DNA of 64,000 nt from Flaviflagellibacter deserti (GCF_042652085.1 NZ_JBHSJF010000001.1:345243-409242); one strand, 5' to 3'. Positions 32,264 through 41,385 are shown, counted from the stretch's first letter. Made by a program: numbers and translations. The notes: generated by a model from the sequence alone, not told the origin.

Positions 32264-34284
32264 CCTGCCTTCTCATGGAAGAAGTCGTAGACGATCTTTG
32301 CCGTCGCCCGATTGATCCCCGGCACCTTCTCCAGATCCGTGAGCCCCGCTCGCGCCACGCCCTTCGCCGTCCCGAAATGGTGGAGCAGCGCGCGCTTCCT
32401 TGAGGGCCCGACCCCCGCGATCTCGTCGAGAGGCGAGCGGACGAATTCCTTCGAGCGCTTCGCCCGGTGGGTGCCGATGGCGAAGCGGTGCGCCTCGTCG
32501 CGCAGGCGCTGGACGAAATAGAGGACGGGATCGCGTGGTTCCAGCCGGAACGGCTGGCGACCGGGAATGTGGAACACCTCTCGCCCCGCATCGCGATCGA
32601 CGCCCTTGGCGATGCCGGCGATCGGGACGTCGGTGATGCCGAGCCCCTTCATGATCTCCAGCACCACCGCGATCTGTCCGGCGCCGCCATCGATCAGGAC
32701 GAGGTCCGGCCAGGGCGGCGTTTCGCCGGCGCCGCGCTCCTCGTTGCTCGTATCGCTGTGCGCGTCAGGTGCCACACGAGGGCTCTCCTTGATCAGGCGT
32801 GAGAAGCGGCGCATCAGCACCTCCTTCATCATGCCGAAATCGTCGCCGGGCGTGATCTCGTCGGAGCGTATGTTGAACTTGCGATAATGGTTCTTCAGGA
32901 AGCCTTCCGGCCCAGCCACGATCATCGCGCCGACGGCGGCCGTGCCCATGATGTGACTGTTGTCATAGACCTCGATGCGGCGGGGCGGGGCGGGCAGGCC
33001 GAATGCCTGTCCAAGGCCTTCGAGCAGCCGCGCCTGGCTCGCGCCTTCGGCCAGGCGGCGGCCGAGCGCCTCGCGGGCGTTCTGGTGCGCATGCCGGACG
33101 AGGTCGACCTTGTCGCCGCGCTTCGGCACCTGGATTTCGACCTTGTGCCCGGCGCGGATCGTCAGCGCCTCGGCCAGGAGGTCGGAATCCTCCGCCTCGT
33201 TCGACAGCAGGATCAGCCGGGCAGGCGGCTTGTCCTCGTAGAACTGTGACAGGAACGAGCCGAGCACCTCGGCTGGCTCCAGCGAACGGTCGGCCTTCGG
33301 AAAATAGGCGCGATTGCCCCAGTTCTGGAACGTGCGGAAGAAGAACACCTGGATGCAGGTCTGCCCGGCTTCCTGATGCAGCGCGAAGACGTCCGCCTCC
33401 TCGACGGAGTGCGGATTGATGCCCTGATGCGACTGCACCGCCGACAGCGCGGAGAGGCGGTCGCGGTAGCGCGCGGCGGTCTCGTAATCCATCCGCTCGG
33501 CCGCGTCGGTCATCGAGGCGGCAAGACGCCTCTGCACCGCCTGGCTTTTCGCCGACAGGAAGTCGCGGGCCTCGTCCACGAGACCATTATAATCGTCGAG
33601 CGCAATCTCGCCGGTGCAGGGGCCGGAGCAGCGCTTGATCTGGAACAGGAGGCACGGCCGCGTCCGGCTCTCGTAGACCGCATCGGAGCAGGAGCGGAGA
33701 AGGAAGGCCTTCTGCAGCGCGGTCACGGTCCGGTTCACCGCGCCGGTCGAGGCGAAGGGGCCGAAATAATCGCCCTTGATCGTGCGTGCGCCGCGATGCT
33801 TGGCGATCCGCGCCGCCGGATGATCGCGGGCGACGAGGATGTAGGCGAAGCTCTTGTCGTCCCGCATCAGGACGTTGAAGCGCGGCCTCAGCCGCTTGAT
33901 CATGTTGGCTTCGAGCAGCAGCGCCTCGGATTCCGTGCCCGTGGTCACGAATTCCATCGAGCCGGTGAGCGCGATCATCGAGGAGAGGCGGTTCGTATGC
34001 CCGACGCCGCGCGCATAGTTCGCGACGCGCTTCTTCAGGCTGCGGGCCTTGCCGACATAGAGGACTTCACCTTCGGCATCGATCATCCGGTAGACGCCGG
34101 GCCGGTTCGGCAGCGTTTTCAGGGCGCGCTTGATCACTTCGACGCCGTGGACGCCGGCTTCGCGTTCAGCCACCGACCAGTCGAATCCCGCCACGACCTC
34201 GACGGCCTCGCCGACGGTCGCAATGTCCTCGTCCTCGGTCAGAATGTCGGTCGGTTCTAGATCGCGCTTCTTGGTGTCGGTCAT
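32260..34284 (-). CDS. uvrC: Excinuclease ABC subunit C
   Basis: A 674-residue UvrC, making both incisions in nucleotide excision repair. A GIY-YIG nuclease domain occupies about residues 55-135 (PNRPGVYRMIDAEGEVLYVG, ARSLKKRVANYARG); a UVR helix pair follows (MTDAAERMDYETAARYRDRL), then the RNase H-like domain (RRIEVYDNSHIMGTAAVGAM, DLVLIDGGAGQIAVVLEIM) and a C-terminal helix-hairpin-helix pair (LDEIAGVGPSRKRALLHHFG, LEKVPGINRATAKIVYDFF). The N-terminal 50 residues are extra, as in relatives. Complete and apparently intact; works with UvrB at 49369-52065. Confidence 0.97.
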   Translation of the reverse strand: MTDTKKRDLEPTDILTEDEDIATVGEAVEVVAGFDWSVAEREAGVHGVEVIKRALKTLPNRPGVYRMIDAEGEVLYVGKARSLKKRVANYARGVGHTNRLSSMIALTGSMEFVTTGTESEALLLEANMIKRLRPRFNVLMRDDKSFAYILVARDHPAARIAKHRGARTIKGDYFGPFASTGAVNRTVTALQKAFLLRSCSDAVYESRTRPCLLFQIKRCSGPCTGEIALDDYNGLVDEARDFLSAKSQAVQRRLAASMTDAAERMDYETAARYRDRLSALSAVQSHQGINPHSVEEADVFALHQEAGQTCIQVFFFRTFQNWGNRAYFPKADRSLEPAEVLGSFLSQFYEDKPPARLILLSNEAEDSDLLAEALTIRAGHKVEIQVPKRGDKVDLVRHAHQNAREALGRRLAEGASQARLLEGLGQAFGLPAPPRRIEVYDNSHIMGTAAVGAMIVAGPEGFLKNHYRKFNIRSDEITPGDDFGMMKEVLMRRFSRLIKESPRVAPDAHSDTSNEERGAGETPPWPDLVLIDGGAGQIAVVLEIMKGLGITDVPIAGIAKGVDRDAGREVFHIPGRQPFRLEPRDPVLYFVQRLRDEAHRFAIGTHRAKRSKEFVRSPLDEIAGVGPSRKRALLHHFGTAKGVARAGLTDLEKVPGINRATAKIVYDFFHEKAG

Positions 34285-34320
34285 AAATCTTGGTCTCGCC
34301 GAGACCGGCTACATATTGGG

Positions 34321-34350
34321 AACGAGCGGGTCTTCAATGACCCGCTCGTT
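34321..34350. terminator. Stem-loop between the LysE and uvrC genes
   Basis: AACGAGCGGGTC and GACCCGCTCGTT pair over twelve bases around TTCAAT, five bases past the LysE stop codon. The U-run is poor on the minus strand, yet stability and place suggest termination of the LysE message. Confidence 0.6.
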
Positions 34351-34354
34351 GCCT

Positions 34355-34969
34355 TTATCGGCTTGCAGCCACGGCAATGCCAGCGCCGACCATGACGCCG
34401 CCGGCCGAGCGGTTCACCCGGCGCACGATATGTGGACTGCGCAGCAGTCTGCGCGCGCGGCTGGCAAGGATCACGTGGCCGCCGACCACGAAAATCTCGA
34501 CGGCAAGGATGACCGCCGCGAGAACGAGGACCTGCTGGAGGGTAATCGAAGGGCCCACCATGTTCGGCAGCAAGGCGACATAGAACAGCGGCATCTTCGG
34601 GTTTCCGAGATTGAGTGCCACCCCGGTCATGAACATAGCGAACAGGCCGCGCCGGTCGGCGATCGGCTGCGCAGCGGGAAGGACCGGTTCCGCCGTCCAG
34701 AGCCTGATACCGATCCAGACGAGATAGGCCGCGCCGGCATAGCGCAGGACACTCATCAGCGTGCCCATCTCGGCGGCAAGGATCGACAGGCCGAATGCGG
34801 CGAGCGTCAGGAAGATCAGAATGCCCACAACCGTACCCGCTCCGTAGGCGATACCGGATGCTGCTCCGTTGGAGATGGTCCTGGCAACGATCGTCATATT
34901 GTCCGGACCCGGACTGACGGCGAACACGAGGAAAGCTGCTGCAAACGCCAGCGCGGTCGAAATGTCCAT
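34355..34969 (-). CDS. LysE/RhtB-family exporter
   Basis: A 204-residue inner-membrane exporter with about six hydrophobic helices. The family N-terminus is FLVFAVSPGPDNMTIVARTI (SPGPD motif), then GASGIAYGAGTVVGI, and a GVALNLGNPKMPLFYVALLP block follows. Members export amino acids such as lysine, threonine or homoserine lactone; the substrate is not predictable here. A strong GGAGGAG site precedes the ATG. Alone, divergent from the first outer-membrane barrel gene. Confidence 0.92.
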   Translation of the reverse strand: MDISTALAFAAAFLVFAVSPGPDNMTIVARTISNGAASGIAYGAGTVVGILIFLTLAAFGLSILAAEMGTLMSVLRYAGAAYLVWIGIRLWTAEPVLPAAQPIADRRGLFAMFMTGVALNLGNPKMPLFYVALLPNMVGPSITLQQVLVLAAVILAVEIFVVGGHVILASRARRLLRSPHIVRRVNRSAGGVMVGAGIAVAASR

Positions 34970-35211
34970 CGAAACTCCTCCGCGGCCCGTTCGAGCATCG
35001 AATCGAAAGGTGCGCGTTTACCGGAATGTAGGATCGGCGGAGTCATTACTCCACCGCCGTTGCGTCGCGCGAACAAGGCCTTGCCACGTTTTGTGCGCAT
35101 TGCGAGGGCAGGTTCCGACAAGTTTTGGGGGATTCCCTTTGAACTTGGACGAGGGCTGGAGCGTTCTAACGAACGGCACGGATCGTGCCGTCGTCCAGCC
35201 GGAGTAGAGTG

Positions 35212-35868
35212 ATGAGCGTGCGTGGAAGTTACATCGCTGCTTTGGTTGGCCTGGCGCTTGCGCCGGCAGCCGCGCGCGCGGCTGACATGCCGGCTGTGCA
35301 GCCCATCGATGTCGCCATCGCCAATGCCGCGCACGACTGGAGCGGCATCTATGCCGGCGTCAATGTCGGTGGAGCGCTCGGCGAATTCCAATCCTTCACG
35401 CCCGGTCCATCGACCGGCGACTTCGACGGCAACGGCGCGCTCGGCGGCTTCCAGATCGGCTACAACAAACAGTTCGGCTCGGTCGTCATCGGCGTCGAGG
35501 GCGATTTCCAGGGCGCGAATATCGATGGTGACGGCTCGACCGGAGGCGTTCCCACTTCAGCCAGCCTCGACTGGTTCTCGACGGCGCGCGGCCGTGTCGG
35601 CTATGCGTTCGACCGCACATTGATCTACGGCACCGCGGGTGGCGTCGCCGCCGGTCTCGAAACCACGGCGGGCGGCGTGTCCGACAATCAGACTGCCTGG
35701 GGCTGGACGGCCGGCGCCGGCGTCGAGCATTCGGTGACCGAGAACATCTCTCTGAAGGCCGAATATCTCTACCTCGACACCAAGGAAGAGACGTTCGATA
35801 CCGCGCCCACTACCAACAATGAGTGGGACGGTCACGTCATGCGCTTCGGCGCCAATCTGAAATTCTGA
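35212..35868 (+). CDS. Omp25/Omp31-type outer membrane barrel 1
   Basis: A 218-residue outer-membrane protein. A signal peptide ends at AARAADMPAVQP; an eight-stranded barrel follows with the family features HDWSGIYAGVNVGGALGEF, GGFQIGYNKQFGSVVIGVEG, ARGRVGYAFDRTLIYGTAGG, NISLKAEYLYLDT and a C-terminal aromatic residue (FGANLKF) for barrel assembly. GGAG lies upstream of ATG 35212. It is the first of three related genes in a row, each with separate flanking spacers. The family gives structural and surface proteins in rhizobia and Brucella. Confidence 0.9.
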   Translation: MSVRGSYIAALVGLALAPAAARAADMPAVQPIDVAIANAAHDWSGIYAGVNVGGALGEFQSFTPGPSTGDFDGNGALGGFQIGYNKQFGSVVIGVEGDFQGANIDGDGSTGGVPTSASLDWFSTARGRVGYAFDRTLIYGTAGGVAAGLETTAGGVSDNQTAWGWTAGAGVEHSVTENISLKAEYLYLDTKEETFDTAPTTNNEWDGHVMRFGANLKF

Positions 35869-36060
35869 CCGTCACACGGTCGAATTACGGCGAAGGGGTG
35901 ACGCCGGAAAAAACTGCCGTGCCTGAGTGTGACATGCAGGGCACGGCGAATAGGACAGGCAACGCGTTAGTAGTTGCATTGGCGCGGGGAGTTGCGGGGG
36001 ACGCCGGGGGGCAGTCTTCCAAGGGGACCAGCGCAGCGTACAAGTAGGGGTTATCATTAC

Positions 36061-36699
36061 ATGTCTTTTAAGTTTGCCTCCTTCGCGGCCGGTGCCGCCA
36101 TGCTTGCTTTTGCTCCGGCGGCCTTCGCGGCCGATATGCCGGTCGAGCAGCCCTACCAGGCGGTCGCGCCTGTCGTCGAACCCACTGCCTATAACTGGTC
36201 CGGCCTCTACGTCGGTGCCCATGGTGGTTTCGGCTGGGGTAGCTTCGACTCCGATACGGTCGGCGAGTTCGACGCTGACGGCGCCATCGCCGGCGGCCAG
36301 ATCGGCTACAACTGGCAGTACGGCCAGTGGCTCGTCGGTCTCGAAGGCGATGCCTCGTGGACCGGCATCGAGGACGACGAGGCCTTCGTCGATTCGCAGT
36401 TGAACTGGCTGTCGACCATCCGTGGTCGCGTGGGTTGGACCTTCGATCGCGTCCTGTTCTACGGCACCGGTGGTGTTGCCTTCGGTGACGTCGACTACAA
36501 CGACGGCATCGATGACGACTCCCAGACCCAGGTCGGCTGGGCCGCGGGCGCCGGCATCGAATTCGCCGTGACGGAGAACGTCTCTCTAAGGGCCGAATAC
36601 CTGCACGTCGATCTCGGCGACGAGGACTTCGGCGCGACGCCGTCGAACGTCAGCTTCGACGCTGACATCGCTCGCGGCGGCATCAACTACCGCTTCTGA
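36061..36699 (+). CDS. Omp25/Omp31-type outer membrane barrel 2
   Basis: A 212-residue barrel protein of the same family. The signal peptide ends FAADMPVEQPYQ; then YNWSGLYVGAHGGFGWGSF, QIGYNWQYGQWLVGLEGDA, IRGRVGWTFDRVLFYGTGG, NVSLRAEYLHVDLGDEDFG and the end GGINYRF. It is acidic, with many aspartates in the loops. A terminator follows at 36725-36756, so it is probably a monocistronic, strongly transcribed gene. A 192-base spacer separates it from barrel 1. Confidence 0.92.
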   Translation: MSFKFASFAAGAAMLAFAPAAFAADMPVEQPYQAVAPVVEPTAYNWSGLYVGAHGGFGWGSFDSDTVGEFDADGAIAGGQIGYNWQYGQWLVGLEGDASWTGIEDDEAFVDSQLNWLSTIRGRVGWTFDRVLFYGTGGVAFGDVDYNDGIDDDSQTQVGWAAGAGIEFAVTENVSLRAEYLHVDLGDEDFGATPSNVSFDADIARGGINYRF

Positions 36700-36724
36700 T
36701 CGATATCGATCTCCCGATCGAAAG

Positions 36725-36756
36725 AAGGGCTCCGGCAGCGATGCCGGGGCCCTTTT
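36725..36756 (+). terminator. Terminator after barrel gene 2
   Basis: AAGGGCTCCGGCA pairs with TGCCGGGGCCCTT over thirteen positions (one G-U pair) around GCGA, followed by TT and more pyrimidines. It lies 26 bases after the stop codon. Confidence 0.9.
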
Positions 36757-36905
36757 CGTTATGGTTTATGCCTTCAACGCCTCGGTAACCGTCTGCTAAC
36801 TCTATAAAAAGCAATTCATTCAGGTTACGCGTCGTTAAGCATTCGAAAAGCCCCCGATCCTTAAGGTCCGGAATGAACGGTCCCCGTCGGATCTGGAGCT
36901 TGGTA

Positions 36906-37514
36906 ATGCGTAACATTCTCTTCGTCGCCACGGCGGTCGCCGGTGGTCTCATCGCCCAGGCGGCCTTCGCTGCCGACATGCCGTACTATGGTGCGGAAGG
37001 CGGCTATTCAGCGGCCCCGGCTCAGGACTGGAGCGGCCTCTATCTCGGCGGTCACATCGGTGCCGGCTTCGGCAGCGGCGACGATGTCGATCCGAGTGGC
37101 GTGCTCGGCGGTATCCAGGGTGGCGGCAACTGGCAGTACGGTCAGGTCGTCCTCGGTGCCGAAGGCGACTTCTCCGGCGCCGGCATCAGCGACGATTTCC
37201 TGAGCAACGACTTCGATGTGAACTGGCTCGCCACCGTGCGTGGCCGCATCGGCTGGGCGTTCGACCGCTTCATGGTCTATGGGACCGGCGGCTTCTCCTG
37301 GGCCAGCGCCGAATATAACGGCCCTGGTGGCGGTGACGACAACGTGCATGCTGGCTGGGCTGCGGGTGTGGGCGTGGAAGGCATGGTCTGGAACAACATC
37401 TCCGCCAAGGCCGAGTACCTTTATATGGGTCTCGGAGACGAAAACTACGCGCCGATCGGCGACGTCGATCTCGACATGCACACCTTCAAGCTTGGCGTGA
37501 ACTACCACTTCTGA
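36906..37514 (+). CDS. Omp25/Omp31-type outer membrane barrel 3
   Basis: A 202-residue barrel protein. The signal peptide ends AAFAADMPYYGAEGG; the mature chain has DWSGLYLGGHIGAGFGSG, WQYGQVVLGAEGDFSGAG, VRGRIGWAFDRFMVYGTGGF, NISAKAEYLYMGLGDENYA and the end FKLGVNYHF. GGAG precedes ATG 36906 by seven bases. A half-match to a CtrA-like site (GTAA-N7-CTAA, 36785-36799) lies upstream. The third paralogue of the row, again with its own terminator. Confidence 0.92.
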   Translation: MRNILFVATAVAGGLIAQAAFAADMPYYGAEGGYSAAPAQDWSGLYLGGHIGAGFGSGDDVDPSGVLGGIQGGGNWQYGQVVLGAEGDFSGAGISDDFLSNDFDVNWLATVRGRIGWAFDRFMVYGTGGFSWASAEYNGPGGGDDNVHAGWAAGVGVEGMVWNNISAKAEYLYMGLGDENYAPIGDVDLDMHTFKLGVNYHF

Positions 37515-37557
37515 GTTGAGGGGCCGAGCCGGGCGGGGACCCTGGCCTCGGTACCAG

Positions 37558-37592
37558 AATCCCGGATCGCGCGGCGCGGTCCGGGATTTTTT
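37558..37592 (+). terminator. Terminator after barrel gene 3
   Basis: AATCCCGGA and TCCGGGATT pair over nine bases around a 13-base loop that can itself pair (GCGC/GCGC), followed by six thymines. It abuts the stop of the convergent GST gene at 37591. Confidence 0.9.
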
Positions 37593-38196
37593 ATGCCGGT
37601 GCCCGCGTCTCGCCGAAGGACGGAACGGCGCGCTCGAATGCATCGACCCAGGCGGGCAGGGCGCTATAGCTCTTGCGCCAGTCGGGCGCGCGCAGATCGA
37701 GATAGCCGAGCGCGCAGGCGAGCGCGATCGCGCCGATGTCGGGCAGGACGGTGATCGTCGGCAACGGGCACTTTTCGAGACTCCCGAGGCCGCGGTCGAC
37801 CTTGCCGGTCTGATGGTCGACCCATTTCGCCTCGTGCTTCTCGGGCGGCCTGAAACGGCCCTCGTAAACGCGAAGCAGAGCCGCATCCGAGATGCCGTCC
37901 GCGAGCGCCTGCAGTTTCAGCGCCTCGAAGCGAGCGGGAGCGGGCGGGAGGATGCGGTTCCCGCCGGCCATGTAATCGAGATATTCGACGATCACCCGGC
38001 TGTCGTAGAGCACGTCGCCGTCTTCGAGGATCAAAGTCGGGATCTTACCGAGCGGGTTCTGGCTCCGGATCGAGTCTTCCGGATTCAGCGTATCGGTGGC
38101 GACGATTTCAATTCTATCGCGCAACCCCAGGACAGATGCCGCGATCTTGACCTTGCGGCCGAACGGCGAAGCGGGGGAAGACCTCAGTACCAGCAT
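37591..38196 (-). CDS. Glutathione S-transferase family protein
   Basis: A 201-residue cytosolic GST-like protein: an N-terminal thioredoxin fold (MLVLRSSPASPFGRKVKIAA, NPLGKIPTLILEDGDVLYDS with the cis-proline and the glutathione-binding SR pair) and an all-helical C-terminal domain. The catalytic serine is probably in RSSPASP. The frame extends by a TTG to 38223, but ATG 38196 with AAAGAG upstream fits. The substrate is unknown. Confidence 0.9.
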   Translation of the reverse strand: MLVLRSSPASPFGRKVKIAASVLGLRDRIEIVATDTLNPEDSIRSQNPLGKIPTLILEDGDVLYDSRVIVEYLDYMAGGNRILPPAPARFEALKLQALADGISDAALLRVYEGRFRPPEKHEAKWVDHQTGKVDRGLGSLEKCPLPTITVLPDIGAIALACALGYLDLRAPDWRKSYSALPAWVDAFERAVPSFGETRAPA

Positions 38197-38227
38197 CGAA
38201 CTCTTTACCTCAGTCTTCCCCAACCGC

Positions 38228-38440
38228 TCATGCGCCTGCGAGGTTTACAGCTTTCGGGCCCTTGCCCTTTTTGTCCGGCTCGACGTCGAACACGATGCGC
38301 TGTCCCTCGTTCAGATTGTTGATCCCCGACGAGTGCAGGGCGCTGACATGGACGAAAACGTCCGGTCCGCCGCTGTCCGGCTTGATGAAGCCATAGCCCT
38401 TGTCGAAATTGAAGAATTTGACTGTGCCTTCTTGTGCCAC
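38228..38440 (-). CDS. Cold-shock domain protein
   Basis: A 70-residue single cold-shock domain protein, binding single-stranded RNA or DNA. RNP1 is KGYGFIK (residues 14-20) and RNP2 is DVFVHVSAL; EGTVKFFNFDK and QRIVFDVEPDKKGKGPKA are the other family blocks. The region upstream on the minus strand (38441-38577) is free of genes and may hold a long leader, as in cspA-type genes. It lies between GST and a small plus-strand gene. Confidence 0.94.
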   Translation of the reverse strand: MAQEGTVKFFNFDKGYGFIKPDSGGPDVFVHVSALHSSGINNLNEGQRIVFDVEPDKKGKGPKAVNLAGA

Positions 38441-38625
38441 TGCGTGTCCCCAGTCTTAGCGTTTCCATCGTGCGCGTCTGTGCGCGCATCGAATTCGTCT
38501 GGTAACTCTTCAGAGAAACGCTTGCAAGGCACCCCAATCGCTGGCCGCTCAGGGAATTTTCAGCTTTTGCGTGCAAGGTGATCCGGTCCGAGTTCGGACA
38601 TCCTCGCGTATTTGAGGAGTGTGGG

Positions 38626-38814
38626 GTGGATTACGATCTGGATTCAGCTGTCAGGATCCTGCGCGAGTTGCACGCGCGGATGAAGGCTGCCGACAGCAAG
38701 GCCAGGCCGCCGGCCATGGCCGACCTGGAAATGTCGGGCCAGCGCACGGGCGCGGTTCGAGTGCTCGCCAGCAAATGGCTGAAGCGGCGCCGGAGCGCCG
38801 GCGGGCGAGGCTGA
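38626..38814 (+). CDS. Hypothetical protein, 62 residues
   Basis: A small basic protein with a helical amphipathic start (SAVRILRELHARMKAADSKA) and a strongly basic end (KWLKRRRSAGGRG). The GTG at 38626 follows GAGGAG by six bases and was chosen over the GTG at 38578. Not recognised; gene status rests on the ribosome-binding site and codon use. Confidence 0.5.
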   Translation: MDYDLDSAVRILRELHARMKAADSKARPPAMADLEMSGQRTGAVRVLASKWLKRRRSAGGRG

Positions 38815-38863
38815 TCCCCGAGCTGTCACGCAACTGACGTCATGGCTCTGGCAATCAGTCGGC

Positions 38864-40537
38864 ATGGTCGACTGGGCGCCTTCGCAGGCCAAGACGTCTG
38901 GCGCGGTCCTTACGCGTCATTGGGCGGCGGCTCTCGCGGTGGCCGTCTATTTCGTCGTGATGATGTCCTACGGCGCGACGACGATCCTGCAATATCCGGA
39001 CGAGCGTCATTACGCCTATGCCGCTGCCTATATGGTCGAGACCGGAGACTGGCTGATCCCGGTCACGCCGGAAGGGGAGGTCAGGCTCAAGAAGCCGATC
39101 CTGCCTTACTGGTTCGGCGCCGCCGGCTTCGAGCTCTTCGGCATCAATCCGTTCGGCTTCCGCTTTTTCTGGGTCCTCGGCGCGGCCGCGATCCTCGCGT
39201 TGACTTATGCGCTGGCGCTTGTCCTCGGCGCGCCCCGGCCGGCCGCGCTATTCGCCCTCGCGCTCACGGCAGGCAATCCGTTCTTCATTCGCGCCACCGT
39301 CAATTCCATTCCCGATATTCCGCTGACCGTCTTCCTGATGCTGGCCACACTTGGCTTCGTCAGGATTTTCACGTCAGACGGACAGGCCGTTCCGCGATGG
39401 GCTCCGTGGGCCGGCTGGATCGGTATCGCGCTCGCAGTGCAGGCCAAGGGCCTTCTGCCGGTGCTGCTCGTCGGCATCGTCCTCGTCCATGCGAGTTTCT
39501 TCGACCGCTCCAGGCTCAGGCATGTCCTGTCGCCGCTGCCGATCCTTGCCGCGCTGGCGATCGTGCTCTCGTGGTTCGCGCTGGTCGCATGGACCTATCC
39601 CAATGAGTTCACGCGCGAGTTCTTTGGCGATCAGGTCACCGAGAAGGTCTCCATCAGTCCGTGGAGATGGCTCATCGCCCTCGCGGGCTATTCGGGGGTT
39701 TGCATCGGCTCGTTCCTCGCCTTCTTCCCTTTCCTTGGCCTGCTGAGGCGGAGAGGGGAGCAATCGCGGCCTCGGCCAGTCGTCCTGATGCTGATGGTCT
39801 GGTCCCTTGCGGTGCCAGTCCTGTTCAGCTTCGCCGGCTTCGTCGATCCGCGTTATCTGATGCCGATCCTGCCCGTGATCGCGGTGCTCCTTGCACTCGG
39901 CCTGTCGGCGGTCGAGCCGGAACGCTTTGCCCGATATTCCAACAGGGGCATCATCGCCGTCGCGGCGGTGCTGACCCTCGTCGTTGCGCTCGGCATGGCG
40001 GTCGAGGCGCAACTGAGCTCGCTAGCGGGCGGGTTGCTTTTGGGTCTGTTTGGGCTCGCTCTGATCGCGGGCTATCTGCTGTCCGCATGCCGCCGCGCCG
40101 AAACCGTGCCTCACCTTCTGGCGATAGGCCCGCTTCTCCTCGTCATCCTGCTCTACCCGCCGCTTCGTCTGATCGCGCAGCCGGACCTCGGACGACCGAT
40201 CGCGGAGCGTATCGCCTCGTCGGGGATCGCCGCCGACCGGGTATTCTTCATCGGCACCTATCTCGAAGCCATGACCACAAGGCTGCATCTGGGGAGGGCC
40301 GATCCATTCCGGCAGGTCGAGGAACTTCCCTCCGACCTCACATCACCCTGCCTCGTCGCCACGAGTGATCGCGCGCTGATTTCAGATCTCAGGATCCGTG
40401 GCTATCCGATTGATATAGTTAACGGACCGTGGCGTTGGCGCGGCCCGGACGAGTTCTTCTCCGCGCTCTTCTCGGGCACACTGGCGACCGCCTTGCCAGC
40501 GAACGCGGAGAAGGCGGCGATCGTTCGCTGCCCCTAA
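38864..40537 (+). CDS. Glycosyltransferase family 39 (ArnT-like) membrane protein
   Basis: A 557-residue GT-C-type polytopic glycosyltransferase, with about eleven membrane helices. The catalytic acidic pair is in the first periplasmic loop, ILQYPDERHYAYAA (D46, E47), and the KKPILPYWFGAAGFELFG and RATVNSIPDIPLTVFLM blocks are like ArnT/PMT family members. It uses a lipid-linked sugar donor on the periplasmic side to modify an envelope acceptor such as lipid A or a protein. Which acceptor is unknown. Its stop overlaps the stop of rlmJ on the other strand. Confidence 0.88.
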   Translation: MVDWAPSQAKTSGAVLTRHWAAALAVAVYFVVMMSYGATTILQYPDERHYAYAAAYMVETGDWLIPVTPEGEVRLKKPILPYWFGAAGFELFGINPFGFRFFWVLGAAAILALTYALALVLGAPRPAALFALALTAGNPFFIRATVNSIPDIPLTVFLMLATLGFVRIFTSDGQAVPRWAPWAGWIGIALAVQAKGLLPVLLVGIVLVHASFFDRSRLRHVLSPLPILAALAIVLSWFALVAWTYPNEFTREFFGDQVTEKVSISPWRWLIALAGYSGVCIGSFLAFFPFLGLLRRRGEQSRPRPVVLMLMVWSLAVPVLFSFAGFVDPRYLMPILPVIAVLLALGLSAVEPERFARYSNRGIIAVAAVLTLVVALGMAVEAQLSSLAGGLLLGLFGLALIAGYLLSACRRAETVPHLLAIGPLLLVILLYPPLRLIAQPDLGRPIAERIASSGIAADRVFFIGTYLEAMTTRLHLGRADPFRQVEELPSDLTSPCLVATSDRALISDLRIRGYPIDIVNGPWRWRGPDEFFSALFSGTLATALPANAEKAAIVRCP

Positions 40538-41385
40538 TCCTCTCCCGCGATCTCGATCACCCGCCCGCGCGCATGGGAATCCAGCGCCAGCAGCCGCGCG
40601 AGTTCAGGCATCAGCACGCCGAGTTCTGCCCTCAGCGTCCAGGGTGGATTGACGATCGCAAGTCCGCTGCCGTTCAGTCGCCGCGCATCGTTAGGGCGCT
40701 GGATCATGAGTTCGGCGCCGAGGATCGATTTTATTCCAGTTTTTGAAAGGCCGCGCGTAAATGCTTCCGTATCAAGCGGATTCTTGATCGGATACCAGAG
40801 CGCGTATATCCCTGTCGGCCACTTTTTGTGAGCCGAAACGAGCGCTGCCGCCATGCGTTCGAGTTCGTGCGGCTGCTCGAAAGGCGGATCGATCAGCACG
40901 ACTCCACGCCGCTCCTTCGGCGGCACATAGGCATTCAGCGCGGTCCAGCCGTCGGTGTCGACGACGCTCACCTGCTTGTCTCGCGAGAACAGCCGTCCGA
41001 GCGTCCTCACGTCCTCGGGATGGCGCTCGCATAGCGCGAGCCGGTCCTGTTCCCGAACGAGGTGCCGGACGAGGTCCGGCGAGCCGGGATAGAGTTTCAG
41101 GGCTCCATCAGGATTGAGTGCGCGCACCACGTCCAGCCATGGAGCGACGACAGCGGAGACGGCCGGGGGCAGGGCGGCGTTCCAGACGCGGCCGACGCCG
41201 TCCTTCCATTCACCCGTTCGCTCGGCATCGCCGCCGATCAGGTCGTAGCGCCCGCTGCCCGCATGGGTGTCGATATAGCGGAACGCCGAGTCCTTGTTCT
41301 TCAGATGTACGATCAGCCGCGCCAGAAGAACGTGCTTCAGCACGTCGGCGAAGTTCCCCGCATGGTAACTATGTCGGTAATTCAT
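40534..41385 (-). CDS. rlmJ: 23S rRNA (adenine2030-N6)-methyltransferase
   Basis: A 283-residue RlmJ (ComJ/YhiR) that methylates A2030 of 23S rRNA. The start MNYRHSYHAGNFADVLKHVL is diagnostic; the catalytic D-P-P-F motif is GVVLIDPPFEQPHELE; ALWYPIKNP, GSGLAIVNPPWTL and YIDTHAGSGRYDL complete the signature. The length is standard. Converges with the GT39 gene with a four-base overlap of stops. Confidence 0.95.
   Translation of the reverse strand: MNYRHSYHAGNFADVLKHVLLARLIVHLKNKDSAFRYIDTHAGSGRYDLIGGDAERTGEWKDGVGRVWNAALPPAVSAVVAPWLDVVRALNPDGALKLYPGSPDLVRHLVREQDRLALCERHPEDVRTLGRLFSRDKQVSVVDTDGWTALNAYVPPKERRGVVLIDPPFEQPHELERMAAALVSAHKKWPTGIYALWYPIKNPLDTEAFTRGLSKTGIKSILGAELMIQRPNDARRLNGSGLAIVNPPWTLRAELGVLMPELARLLALDSHARGRVIEIAGED

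Noticed and set aside
35916..35947. GCCGTGCC/GGCACGGC stem with 16-base loop between barrel genes 1 and 2
   Set aside because: Long loop and no U-run; could be chance, so not called a terminator.
36785..36800. GTAA-N7-CTAAC upstream of the third barrel gene, like a CtrA site
   Set aside because: Two of eight core positions differ, and no second half-site is near.
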